Origin: Anoxybacillus mongoliensis
GTDB taxonomy: Bacteria > Bacillota > Bacilli > Bacillales > Anoxybacillaceae
Length of the DNA stretch: 64,000 nt
Direction: 5' to 3'
NCBI RefSeq assembly: GCF_014201515.1
Contig: NZ_JACHEQ010000005.1
Span: 107,472 to 171,471 of the forward strand
Position 1 is the stretch's first letter. Each line of letters starts with the position of its first letter. Under the pieces are notes generated by a model. That model worked only from the letters and a program-made list of their open reading frames with translations. It searched no databases and was not told where the DNA came from. Shown here in pieces: positions 8,355-16,479 of this stretch. The position numbers and the translations under genes were made by a program.

Positions 8355-9220
8355 GTTATACGATGTGGATTTTGCTTACCGCAGCTCTCGTCGGGATTAA
8401 CTGCGGATTAATCGGTACATTTCTTGTGTTGCGCAAAATGTCAATGTTATCAGATGCGATCAGCCATAGTGTGTTGCTAGGGATTGTAGGCGCATATATG
8501 GTGAGCCATCAGCTGCAAGGGGTGTCTATGCTCATCGGTGCCTTGCTTGTTGGATTGCTAACGACATTTCTCGTTCAATTGTTGCATCAAAAAGGGGTAC
8601 AAAGCGATGCTGCTATCGGTGTTGTGTTTACATGTTTGTTTGCTATTGGGGTTGTTCTTATTTCCTTATTTGCGGATCGCGTCCATTTAGACGTTGAACA
8701 CGCTTTAATGGGGGAGATTGCATTTGTGCCGTGGGATGTCCTTGAAGTTGGCGGAAAAAGCATCGGTCCGAAAGCCGTTTGGTTGCTTGGATTTGTTTTA
8801 GCAATCAATATATTTGTCATTGTTTTTGCTTATAAAGAGTTAAAAATTAGCTCATTTGATAGCGAAATGGCTGTAACGCTTGGGATTCCAGTCGTGTTTA
8901 TTCATTACGTATTAATGGGGATGTTGTCGCTGACGACCGTTGCTTCATTTGATAGTGTTGGAGCAATTTTAGTTGTAGCCATGCTTATTGTACCAAGTGC
9001 AACGGCATACTTATGGACCGATCGGCTAAGCGTAATGCTTATATGTAGTGCAATGATTGGTGTGTTGGCATCAATGATCGGTTACATGGGGGCAACAGCG
9101 TTTAATGTCTCCATTTCTGGAGCGATTGCAGTGGCGACAGGTGTTATCTTTTTTGTTTCTTTATGGATTGCACCAAAACATGGGTTGTTGCGGAAATGGC
9201 TAAAAAAATCTCCTGCCTAG
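8351..9220 (+). CDS. mntD: Manganese ABC transporter permease
   Basis: 289 residues, the second ABC-3 family permease, paralogous to MntC. The family motifs DAISHSVLLGI and SVGAILVVAMLIVPSATAY are present, with eight or nine membrane segments. Its start codon overlaps the mntC stop, which implies coupling in one operon. The stop codon lies inside the palindrome of the following terminator. Together with MntC it would form the membrane channel of the manganese importer. Confidence 0.9.
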   Translation: MSYTMWILLTAALVGINCGLIGTFLVLRKMSMLSDAISHSVLLGIVGAYMVSHQLQGVSMLIGALLVGLLTTFLVQLLHQKGVQSDAAIGVVFTCLFAIGVVLISLFADRVHLDVEHALMGEIAFVPWDVLEVGGKSIGPKAVWLLGFVLAINIFVIVFAYKELKISSFDSEMAVTLGIPVVFIHYVLMGMLSLTTVASFDSVGAILVVAMLIVPSATAYLWTDRLSVMLICSAMIGVLASMIGYMGATAFNVSISGAIAVATGVIFFVSLWIAPKHGLLRKWLKKSPA

Positions 9221-9231
9221 GCAGGAGATTT
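9205..9231. terminator. Bidirectional terminator between mntD and a small gene
   Basis: A perfect palindrome, AAATCTCCTGCC followed by its complement around TA. On the minus strand it is followed by seven T; on the plus strand the T run is weaker. It overlaps the mntD stop codon. Confidence 0.8.
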
Positions 9232-9358
9232 AGTCTTTTATTGCTGAAAGAAATGAATCGATAATACTTACATCATTTGTAACTAAAAAAGCAGGAAGTA
9301 ACGCTATAATGGTCACGACCGTCGCGTATGAAACGATAACATTTTTCACTATTTTCAT
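9230..9358 (-). CDS. Small 42-residue membrane or secreted peptide
   Basis: A 42-codon frame preceded by GGAAGTGA 5 bases before its ATG and ended by a strong minus-strand terminator. The product begins MKIVKNVIVSYATVV, has one hydrophobic stretch (about residues 7-26, with ALLPAFLV) and a polar tail ending LSAIKD. It could be a single-pass membrane peptide or a secreted precursor, as in Phr-type signalling peptides, but no cognate receptor gene is near. A TTGACA lies about 45 bases upstream. The good ribosome binding site and terminator argue that it is a real gene. I do not recognise the family. Confidence 0.55.
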   Translation of the reverse strand: MKIVKNVIVSYATVVTIIALLPAFLVTNDVSIIDSFLSAIKD

Positions 9359-9484
9359 AGTGCTCACTTCCTTTTGAATTTATTTTCTTATTTTTCTGTC
9401 ATTTTGTCAATCTTTTTTATTAGCGAAATTTTTGTACGAAAATGGTATAATAACAAAATGGTTGTCTTAAAAGGGGGGAATACA

Positions 9485-10726
9485 ATGCGAATACGGGATT
9501 GGGATCGAAACTTACGCATTCGTTTAATAGGGGAATCATTCGTTGGGGTTACATTTTGGATGATATTCCCTTTTATCGCTATTTATTTTTCTAGCATGTT
9601 CGGTAGAGAAAAAACAGGTGTACTGCTTGTTATTTCGCAATTATTTTCGGTGATTGCTAATTTGCTTGGTGGATATTTTGCTGACCGATTCGGGAGAAAA
9701 AAAATGATGGTGGTTGCAGCATGTGGACAATCACTTGCTTTTTTCTTATTTGCACTATTCAATTCACCGTTATTCTCATCACCGTTGATGAGTTTTATTT
9801 GTTTTGCCCTCGTAGGCGTATGTGGCTCGCTTTATTGGCCTGCTAGTCAAGCGATGGTCGCTGATGTCGTTTCGGAAAAAGATCAAAGCCGAGTGTTTGC
9901 TGTATTTTACACGATGAATAACGTCATGGTCGTCATCGGGCCACTACTTGGTGGAATATTTTATCCACAATATCGTTTCTTCTTATTCTTGATTGCAGGA
10001 ACGTTTTGTGCGATCGTTGCGATTGTTCTTTTTATTTATTTAGATGAAACTGCACCGATATGGAGAAAACCAACAGGAACATGGTATATGTTTTTTATTG
10101 AGCAGTTAAACAATTATCGTCTCATCGTAAAAGATCGCACGTTTTTTTTATTTATTGTTGCTGGTATTCTCGTGGCGCAAACGTTTATGCAGCTTGATAT
10201 TTTACTTCCTGTTTACATTAAAGATGTTGTATCCAAACAAACGTTATTTTCCCTTGGACATTGGTCGCTTTCGTTAAGTGGAGAAAAAGCGTTTAGTGTT
10301 CTTATTGCGGAAAACGGATTGCTTGTTGCTTTATTTACGGTAGCTGTGACGAAGTGGATGGAAAACTATAGAGAAAAGTGGGTATTTGTCTTTTCTTCTC
10401 TTTTGTACGGACTTGCTATTTTTCTTTTTGGTCAAACCACATCGTTATGGATTATGGTTATTTTAATTGCTGTATTTACACTTGCCGAGCTAATGACAGT
10501 CGGCTTACAACAAACATTTGTCGCTAAATTGGCACCTGAGCATATGCGTGGACAATATTTTGCTGCAGCGAGCTTACGTTTTACGCTTGGGCGCATGATG
10601 GCACCGCTCGTTTTGACGTTGCCATTTGCGTATCATTGGACGTTTTTTATTTTAATGTTACTTGCGGTATGCAGTGCGTGGTTGTATGCTGTCATGTTTC
10701 AAATGATGGAGGAAAAACAAGCATGA
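9485..10726 (+). CDS. MFS transporter
   Basis: 413 residues with about 12 membrane segments. The conserved loop 2-3 motif of major facilitator drug transporters reads GYFADRFGRKKMM. A central, more hydrophilic region with TLFSLGHWSLSLSGEKAF separates the halves. Its closest type is probably the YttB/multidrug-like MFS exporters, but the substrate cannot be told from sequence. The start at 9485 follows AAGGGGGGAA; longer frames starting upstream lack a ribosome binding site. The last 4 bases overlap the next gene, so both are probably expressed together. Confidence 0.82.
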   Translation: MRIRDWDRNLRIRLIGESFVGVTFWMIFPFIAIYFSSMFGREKTGVLLVISQLFSVIANLLGGYFADRFGRKKMMVVAACGQSLAFFLFALFNSPLFSSPLMSFICFALVGVCGSLYWPASQAMVADVVSEKDQSRVFAVFYTMNNVMVVIGPLLGGIFYPQYRFFLFLIAGTFCAIVAIVLFIYLDETAPIWRKPTGTWYMFFIEQLNNYRLIVKDRTFFLFIVAGILVAQTFMQLDILLPVYIKDVVSKQTLFSLGHWSLSLSGEKAFSVLIAENGLLVALFTVAVTKWMENYREKWVFVFSSLLYGLAIFLFGQTTSLWIMVILIAVFTLAELMTVGLQQTFVAKLAPEHMRGQYFAAASLRFTLGRMMAPLVLTLPFAYHWTFFILMLLAVCSAWLYAVMFQMMEEKQA

Positions 10727-11286
10727 TTATTCTTATTCGGCACGGAAAGCCTGTTTGTAAAAGAGGCGGATGGATGACGAGAGAACAATTAATCAATTGG
10801 TTAAAAGCATACGATGAGGCGATCGTTTATGACGAGCCTCTATCGTATGCGGAAGCAAAAGAAAAAATAAAATGCGCATCTGTCGTCCTTGTTAGTTCGC
10901 TTGCTCGCGCTCGCCATTCAGCGTCTTTATTGCAACCATCACACCTAATCAAGGAACATGGGTGGTTGGTCGAAGCTCCACTCCCTAAACCGCCCAAGTG
11001 GATGAAGGGAATATATCCGCTATGGATGTGGCTCGCTTTTTTGCGTTTATTATGGTTTTGTGGATATGGAGAAGAGCCTTATGCAAAAACAAAGCAGCGA
11101 GCAATAAAAGCAGCAAAACAGCTTAACGATTATGCGCAAAAAGGATCTGTTGTTGCCGTCATTGGACATGGTTGGTTTCATATGCTCGTGAGTCAACAAC
11201 TAAAGCAATATGGATGGCAGACGAAAAAGAAAAAATGGGCGTATTGGGAAGCTGTGACGTTGTCGTTGACAAGGCGCACACCGTGA
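10723..11286 (+). CDS. Histidine phosphatase (phosphoglycerate mutase-like) family protein
   Basis: 187 residues. The N-terminal LIRHGKP is the RHG catalytic motif of the histidine phosphatase superfamily, and VIGHGWFHML carries the second catalytic histidine. The usual acidic residue is less clear. The substrate is unknown; many family members act on small phosphate esters. Its ATG overlaps the stop of the MFS gene (ATGA), so it is translationally coupled to it. No signal peptide is seen, so it is probably cytoplasmic. Confidence 0.75.
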   Translation: MIILIRHGKPVCKRGGWMTREQLINWLKAYDEAIVYDEPLSYAEAKEKIKCASVVLVSSLARARHSASLLQPSHLIKEHGWLVEAPLPKPPKWMKGIYPLWMWLAFLRLLWFCGYGEEPYAKTKQRAIKAAKQLNDYAQKGSVVAVIGHGWFHMLVSQQLKQYGWQTKKKKWAYWEAVTLSLTRRTP

Positions 11287-11385
11287 TGTACATATATGAT
11301 GTGTAGACCCTTCTTTTTCTCATATTTTCCCTTTTCTTCTCATACATATGATGATGTAAATATGAGAAAAAGAGGGGAAATACAT

Positions 11386-12015
11386 ATGGATGAACAAGGG
11401 GGATTACAAAAAGAAGCGATGACACGAAGCGAACGACGAAAACGAAAACAACGATTTGTTTTTGTATGTTTATTATTCGTTGTCAGCGCATGTGTCGTCG
11501 GTGCATGGGGAGTGGCGAAACAAAAGACGAGTGAACAAAAAGTAATTGAGCAATTCATCATCGCGTTGCGTCAAGAAGATGTACATACGTTGAAACAGTT
11601 CATTGATGCTCCATTAGAAGAAAAGGCGTCACTTTTACCACTTTTTGCGTATTTACGTAAACATCCAGAGGGTTATGACCAAATAAGGAAAGAGTTAGAG
11701 CGGCAGAAGGATGATCGAGTTTACATAAAAGGATTAACGTCAACTCCTCCGATTTTTTTAATGAAATTGTCGCAAGGAACATACAAGTTTGAGCCTGCGT
11801 TATACCATGTATATGTGCGAACGAACGAGCAAGGGGCTCGTATTTTCGTTAACAACACATACGTCGGTAAAACGAATACATCGTTAATGAAAGTAGGAGA
11901 GTATGTTCCAGGCTTATATGAAGTAAAAATGGTGACAGATGAACGAGAACAAACGAAACGAATGTCGCTCTTTGGAGGAGAGCGGACTCGTATCGTTCAT
12001 TTCGATTCGAACTAA
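11386..12015 (+). CDS. TcaA-like single-pass membrane protein
   Basis: 209 residues. A basic N-terminus (RSERRKRKQRF) leads into one membrane helix at about residues 23-45, then an extracytoplasmic domain that starts with a small helical module (EQKVIEQFIIALRQED) and ends with a PEGA/TcaA-like beta module (ARIFVNNTYVGKT). This arrangement resembles TcaA/YvbJ proteins of Firmicutes, which affect cell-wall antibiotic response, but the usual N-terminal zinc ribbon is absent here. The ATG follows AGAGGGGAA and is the start that gives a sensible topology. It is monocistronic and closed by a terminator. Function is uncertain. Confidence 0.6.
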   Translation: MDEQGGLQKEAMTRSERRKRKQRFVFVCLLFVVSACVVGAWGVAKQKTSEQKVIEQFIIALRQEDVHTLKQFIDAPLEEKASLLPLFAYLRKHPEGYDQIRKELERQKDDRVYIKGLTSTPPIFLMKLSQGTYKFEPALYHVYVRTNEQGARIFVNNTYVGKTNTSLMKVGEYVPGLYEVKMVTDEREQTKRMSLFGGERTRIVHFDSN

Positions 12016-12045
12016 AAGATGCAACGACATGTTGCGTCTTTTTTT
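12016..12045 (+). terminator. Intrinsic terminator
   Basis: GATGCAAC and GTTGCGTC form a stem with one G-T pair around GACAT, followed by seven T directly after the TcaA-like gene. Confidence 0.8.
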
Positions 12046-12151
12046 GTCAAAGCCGAAACATATCTTTTCGCTCGTACGTAATACAGTCAGCGTTTCCATT
12101 TCATAAAAAATCATAGTAAAATAAAGGATCATAGACGATTGGAGGAGAACG

Positions 12152-12811
12152 ATGAAACGATTCATTCGAACGATATGGCGATGGTTTGTGTCATGGAACG
12201 TTGGATTATTTAGTGCCCTCATTTCGTTGCTTGCATTTCGTTTGCCGTTTTTTATTTCATTTTTGATTGGTGTAAGTGTAGGAGTGATGTATTCCGTTTA
12301 TATGAAGAAAAAAGAAAAGAAAAATCGATTGAATGATTTTAAAGACGAGCGATTGAAAGATGCGAAAAAAAAGGTTCGGAGAATCGGACAAAGTTTATGG
12401 AGAATTCGTTCCGTTGCGATGTTTTCTAAACTTTCCCGTTTGTACTCCATCTGTCAAAAAATAATTGAAATTGTCGAAAAACAACCGGATCGTCTCGCTG
12501 TCGCGCAACCGTTTTTTAACACAACATTGGACTCCATTGTTACAATTATTGATAAATATATTTATTTAACAAAACAACCCGTAAAAAGTGAGGAGATTCG
12601 TCAGGCAATTCATGAAGCAGAGGAAGCGCTTAGTCTTGCGCTAACGAAAGCAGAAAACGAACTGTTGGACATGCTTGAAGAAGATTTGTTTGATTTAAAG
12701 ACGGAAGTAAAACTTGTGAAACATACGATTACATCAGATGATCCCTTTTCTTTACCAACAAAACATACAGTAACAGTAACGGAGGAGAAAAAGCATGAAC
12801 AAAAACGATGA
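12152..12811 (+). CDS. xpaC: XpaC family protein (5-bromo-4-chloroindolyl phosphate hydrolysis)
   Basis: 219 residues with two hydrophobic segments at about residues 15-50, followed by a basic, helical cytoplasmic part (KKKEKKNRLNDF, VRRIGQSLWRI). It matches B. subtilis XpaC in size and layout and, most tellingly, in being followed by yaaN. XpaC was named for hydrolysis of a chromogenic phosphate; its natural role is not known. GGAGGAG precedes the ATG. Its 3' end overlaps yaaN by 17 bases. Confidence 0.8.
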   Translation: MKRFIRTIWRWFVSWNVGLFSALISLLAFRLPFFISFLIGVSVGVMYSVYMKKKEKKNRLNDFKDERLKDAKKKVRRIGQSLWRIRSVAMFSKLSRLYSICQKIIEIVEKQPDRLAVAQPFFNTTLDSIVTIIDKYIYLTKQPVKSEEIRQAIHEAEEALSLALTKAENELLDMLEEDLFDLKTEVKLVKHTITSDDPFSLPTKHTVTVTEEKKHEQKR

Positions 12812-13946
12812 AGTACTTTGGACAAGCTCGATCGATTCGTTGCTTGCTAATCCATTTGGTGAAGTGACAGAAGTAAGGGAAAAACCATCATCTTCGCGTC
12901 TCATTGACCAATTGAAAGAAGAACATCGGCAAAAAGCGTTAGCGCTTGCTGAGCAAATCGATCCACGCAATCATCAAGCTATTTTACAATACGGTGTGGC
13001 GGCTCAAGCGGAACTATCGCGTTTTTCTCACTCGATTTTAAATCATGTACAAAAAAAAGATGCTGGGCCTGTTGGAGAAGTGATTCATGAACTCATGACA
13101 AAAATGAGAGAAGTCAACGTAGAAGATTTTGCGATGAATAAAAAAAGTTTTTTGGCACGCATGTTTCAATCTGTCACACAGTCTGTTCAACATATTTTAT
13201 CGAAATATCAAAAATTAGGTGTCGAAATTGACCGTATTGCTGATCAACTTGAAAAACATCGTCAAATATTATTTCGTGATATTATGATGTTAGAAACGTT
13301 ATACGAAAAAAATAAAGAATACTTTGATGCCTTAAACATTTACATTGCTGCTGCTGAAGTGAAGCTCGAACAACTGCGAACAAAAACGATTCCGGAGTTA
13401 GAAAAGAAGGCACTACAGTCACAAAACCAAATGGACGTGCAAGAAGTAAATGATATGATTCAATTTGCTGACCGGCTTGAAAAACGCATTCATGATTTAA
13501 AATTAAGTCGTCAAATTACGATTCAAACAGCACCGCAAATTCGGCTCATTCAACACGTCAATCAAACGTTAGTCGAGCGCATTCAATCGTCCATTTTAAC
13601 TGCCATTCCACTTTGGAAAAATCAACTTGTTATCGCACTAACGTTGCTTCGCCAAAAGAAAGCGGTGGAGGCGCAAAAAGCGGTAACAAAAACGACGAAC
13701 GAATTGTTGTTACGCAACTCAGAAATGTTAAAAATGAATACAATTGAAGCGGCAAAAGAAAATGAAGAAGGGCTTGTCAGCATCGAAACGTTAAAGAAGA
13801 CGCAAGAAAATTTGTTAGAAACATTGGAAGAAACGTTAAAAATTCAACAAGAAGGGCGTATGAAGCGTCAGCAAGTGGAACGAGAGCTTATCGAAATGGA
13901 AGAACAATTAAAACAGAGGTTGCTGACACTAAAAAGGGCTGAATAA
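12795..13946 (+). CDS. yaaN: TelA/YaaN family (toxic anion resistance) protein
   Basis: 383 residues, predominantly long helices and coiled coil without membrane segments. It has the TelA family layout: an N-terminal linker, then EQIDPRNHQAILQYGVAAQAELS-type helices, the AALNIYIAAAE region and a Glu/Lys-rich C-terminus. The family was linked to tellurite resistance and to cell-envelope stress; the biochemical role is not settled. GGAGGAG precedes the ATG within the end of xpaC. The same pair occurs in B. subtilis, where YaaN is 386 residues. Confidence 0.85.
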   Translation: MNKNDEVLWTSSIDSLLANPFGEVTEVREKPSSSRLIDQLKEEHRQKALALAEQIDPRNHQAILQYGVAAQAELSRFSHSILNHVQKKDAGPVGEVIHELMTKMREVNVEDFAMNKKSFLARMFQSVTQSVQHILSKYQKLGVEIDRIADQLEKHRQILFRDIMMLETLYEKNKEYFDALNIYIAAAEVKLEQLRTKTIPELEKKALQSQNQMDVQEVNDMIQFADRLEKRIHDLKLSRQITIQTAPQIRLIQHVNQTLVERIQSSILTAIPLWKNQLVIALTLLRQKKAVEAQKAVTKTTNELLLRNSEMLKMNTIEAAKENEEGLVSIETLKKTQENLLETLEETLKIQQEGRMKRQQVERELIEMEEQLKQRLLTLKRAE

Positions 13947-13963
13947 AATCAGCTCTTTTTTAT
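13932..13963 (+). terminator. Intrinsic terminator after yaaN
   Basis: AAAAGGGCTGA pairs with TCAGCTCTTTT around ATAAAA and ends in a T run. The last codons of yaaN lie in its left arm. Confidence 0.8.
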
Positions 13964-13992
13964 TGATTTTATATACCTATTAGGGTATGATG
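13964..13992 (+). promoter_or_regulatory. Promoter with embedded CsoR/CstR-like operator
   Basis: TTGATT (13964-13969), a 17-base spacer and TATGAT (13987-13992). The spacer holds ATACCTATTAGGGTAT (13974-13989), an inverted repeat ATACC-N6-GGTAT like the operators of CsoR-family repressors. Because persulfide-handling genes follow, a CstR-type sulfide/persulfide sensor is the likelier ligand class; no such repressor gene is in the window. The site assignment is inference. Confidence 0.5.
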
Positions 13993-14012
13993 TGTAAGGG
14001 AGGTAAGACAAT

Positions 14013-14366
14013 ATGATTTATACAGTCATTGTTCTGTTCGTACTATATGCTTTGTATTATCGTTATGTACCTGTTCGTGGTGTCAAAGAGTTGACATCTT
14101 TATCATCATATGAACATGTGACATTGCTTGATGTGCGTGACTACAATGAGAAAGACGAGATGAATGGAGCGCTTCGGATTCCGGTTGCGTACTTAAAACG
14201 CCATTATCAAGCCATTCCAAATCGTCAAGTGATCATTATTGCAAAAAACCATTTAGAGAAAAATGTCGCGATTCGATTGCTTAGACGTTATCATTTTTCT
14301 GTACAAGGATATTATATAAAGGAATATGAGCGTGCAAATACGTTAAAGATGGTAAAATGTCACTAA
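14013..14366 (+). CDS. Membrane-anchored rhodanese-like protein lacking the catalytic cysteine
   Basis: 117 residues. An N-terminal membrane helix (about residues 2-18) is followed by a rhodanese fold: LLDVRDYNEKDEMNGALRIPVAYL corresponds to the conserved first half. The active-site loop, normally a Cys followed by Gly/Arg residues, here reads IIIAKNHLEKNVAI, so the catalytic cysteine is absent. The only cysteine is next to last, in the tail. It cannot act as a normal sulfurtransferase and may bind or present a substrate at the membrane. It follows the CsoR-like operator, with GGGAGG upstream, and precedes two active rhodanese proteins. The fold call is good; the role is unknown. Confidence 0.7.
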   Translation: MIYTVIVLFVLYALYYRYVPVRGVKELTSLSSYEHVTLLDVRDYNEKDEMNGALRIPVAYLKRHYQAIPNRQVIIIAKNHLEKNVAIRLLRRYHFSVQGYYIKEYERANTLKMVKCH

Positions 14367-14393
14367 CTGTTCAAACTTTATGAAATGATTGTT

Positions 14394-14402
14394 TGGTATA
14401 AT
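14394..14402 (+). promoter_or_regulatory. Extended -10 promoter of the CoA-disulfide reductase gene
   Basis: TTTGGTATAAT contains TGG directly before a consensus TATAAT (14397-14402). No clear -35 is seen. It lies 34 bases before the start codon. Confidence 0.45.
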
Positions 14403-14435
14403 ACGGTTACACGTACTTGTATATGGAGGGGATAG

Positions 14436-16079
14436 ATGATGAGAAAAATTGTTATTGTTGGTGGTGTAGCTGGAGGGGCTTCTGCCGCAGCACGTTTGCG
14501 TCGGTTAAGCGAAAAAGATGAAATTATTATGTTTGAACGAGGTGAATACATTTCATTCGCGAACTGTGGGCTTCCGTACTATATTGGGGATGTCATTCAA
14601 GAACGTAGCAAATTGCTCGTTCAAACCGTTGATGGCATGTCCAAACGCTTTCGCATTGATGTGCGCAATTTAAGTGAAGTCACAAGCATTAATCGTGAAC
14701 GAAAAACGGTAACGGTAACCAATTTACGAACAAATGAACAGTATGAACAACCGTATGATGTTCTTATTTTGTCGCCAGGTGCCAAGCCGATCGTACCACC
14801 AATTCCGGGGATTGATGAGGCAAAAGCGCTCTTTACGTTGCGTAATGTACCGGATACAGACCGTATTCGATCGTTTGTTGATAATGAAAAACCGAAACGT
14901 GCGGTCGTTATTGGTGGTGGCTTTATCGGTGTAGAAATGGCTGAGAACTTAACCGAGCGCGGGGTGCATGTGACGCTTGTTGAAATGGCGAATCAAGTGA
15001 TGGCACCGATTGATTACGAGATGGCAGCAATTGTGCATACACATATGAAAGAGCATGGTGTCGATTTAATTTTAGAAGATGGCGTTCAAGCGTTTGAAGA
15101 CGAAGGACGTCGTGTCGTGTTAAAAAGTGGTCGTACGATCGAAACAGATATGATCATTTTAGCCATTGGTGTTCAGCCGGAAAGTCAGTTGGCGAAAGAA
15201 GCAGGATTGGAACTTGGTTTTCGTGGTGCGATTAAAGTAAATGAACATTTACAAACGTCTGATCCAAATATTTTTGCAATCGGTGATGCAATTGAAGTCA
15301 AAAGCTTTATTCATGGATTTGAAACGTTTGTTCCGCTCGCATGGCCAGCAAACCGCCAAGGCCGCCTCGTTGCTGACTACATTAACGGTCGTGACGTAAA
15401 GTATAACGGAACGCTTGGTACGTCAATCGCGAAAATCTTTCATATGACCGTAGCAGCGACAGGATTGAACGAAAAAATATTAAAACACCATGGCATCGAC
15501 TATGAAGTCGTTCATGTTCATCCAATGAGTCATGCAAGCTATTATCCAGGCGCAACACAAATGACGCTAAAATTAATTTTCGATCGTCAAGGTCGCATTT
15601 ATGGGGCGCAAGCAGTCGGACAAGATGGCGTGGACAAACGTATTGACGTTATTGCAACAGCGATAAAAGGCGGACTAACCGTATATGATTTACCAGACTT
15701 AGAATTAGCTTATGCTCCGCCGTTTTCATCAGCGAAAGATCCAGTCAATATGGCTGGATATGTAGCATCAAACGTGTTAGATGGTATGGTAGAAACGGTG
15801 CAATGGCATGAAATTGATGACATCGTTGCTAACGGCGGGGTGCTCATTGATGTTCGTACGCCAAAAGAATTAGAAACAAGAGGGGCAATTCCAGGAAGCA
15901 TCAACATTCCACTTGATGACTTGCGCGATCGCCTTCATGAATTGCCGAAAGATCAAACGATTTATGTTACATGTCAAGTCGGTTTGCGTGGATATTTAGC
16001 CACTCGCATTTTGAAAGAACATGGCTTTGAAGCAAAAAATTTAGACGGTGGATATAAATTGTATTCGAGTGTAAGGTAG
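14436..16079 (+). CDS. CoA-disulfide/persulfide reductase with C-terminal rhodanese domain
   Basis: 547 residues. The N-terminal flavoprotein part has the FAD motif IVGGVAGGASAAARLRR, the single redox Cys44 in FANCGLPYYIG, a second dinucleotide motif VVIGGGFIGVEMAENL and the FAD-binding FAIGDAIE. Residues about 450-547 are a rhodanese domain with catalytic Cys in TCQVGLRGYLA. This is the CoADR-RHD class described from Bacillus anthracis and Shewanella, which reduces CoA disulfide or CoA persulfides with NAD(P)H. It is cytoplasmic. GGAGGGG precedes the ATG. It forms a probable operon with the single-domain rhodanese 11 bases downstream. Confidence 0.9.
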   Translation: MMRKIVIVGGVAGGASAAARLRRLSEKDEIIMFERGEYISFANCGLPYYIGDVIQERSKLLVQTVDGMSKRFRIDVRNLSEVTSINRERKTVTVTNLRTNEQYEQPYDVLILSPGAKPIVPPIPGIDEAKALFTLRNVPDTDRIRSFVDNEKPKRAVVIGGGFIGVEMAENLTERGVHVTLVEMANQVMAPIDYEMAAIVHTHMKEHGVDLILEDGVQAFEDEGRRVVLKSGRTIETDMIILAIGVQPESQLAKEAGLELGFRGAIKVNEHLQTSDPNIFAIGDAIEVKSFIHGFETFVPLAWPANRQGRLVADYINGRDVKYNGTLGTSIAKIFHMTVAATGLNEKILKHHGIDYEVVHVHPMSHASYYPGATQMTLKLIFDRQGRIYGAQAVGQDGVDKRIDVIATAIKGGLTVYDLPDLELAYAPPFSSAKDPVNMAGYVASNVLDGMVETVQWHEIDDIVANGGVLIDVRTPKELETRGAIPGSINIPLDDLRDRLHELPKDQTIYVTCQVGLRGYLATRILKEHGFEAKNLDGGYKLYSSVR

Positions 16080-16090
16080 GAGGAATAAAT

Positions 16091-16387
16091 ATGTTTGAAA
16101 ATATTTTACCGACACAAGCAGATGCCTTGCGTCATGAAGCAAATGTCGAAGTGCTAGACGTTCGGGAAGCGCATGAAGTGGCGGCAGGAAAAATTCCGAA
16201 CGCACGCCATATTCCGCTCGGGCAACTATTTGCTCGTCTCAACGAACTAGATCCAAACAAAACGTACATTGTTGTTTGTCACTCTGGTGGTCGAAGTGCA
16301 TTAGCGTGCGAGTGGCTATCAGAACGAGGCTTTCATGTGAAAAACATGGTAGGTGGCATGATGAGTTGGGAAGGAGAAGTGGAATAG
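16091..16387 (+). CDS. Single-domain rhodanese sulfurtransferase
   Basis: 98 residues, a complete single rhodanese domain. The first conserved segment is VLDVREAHEVAAGKIPNARH, and catalytic Cys63 sits in VVCHSGGRSA. It can carry a persulfide and pass sulfur between thiols. It follows the CoA-disulfide reductase gene by 11 bases with AGGAGG between them, so the two are likely co-expressed and may exchange persulfide. A terminator closes the unit. Confidence 0.88.
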   Translation: MFENILPTQADALRHEANVEVLDVREAHEVAAGKIPNARHIPLGQLFARLNELDPNKTYIVVCHSGGRSALACEWLSERGFHVKNMVGGMMSWEGEVE

Positions 16388-16412
16388 ACTGGCGATGTGC
16401 CAGTCTTTTTTT
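16387..16412 (+). terminator. Intrinsic terminator of the rhodanese cluster
   Basis: GACTGGC and GCCAGTC form a perfect 7-pair stem around GATGT, followed by seven T. Confidence 0.88.
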
Positions 16413-16479
16413 ATGCACTTGGCATCGTTTTATTGTACAATAAAATACATGTATTGGAAGTGAGAGAAGGGGAATACGT

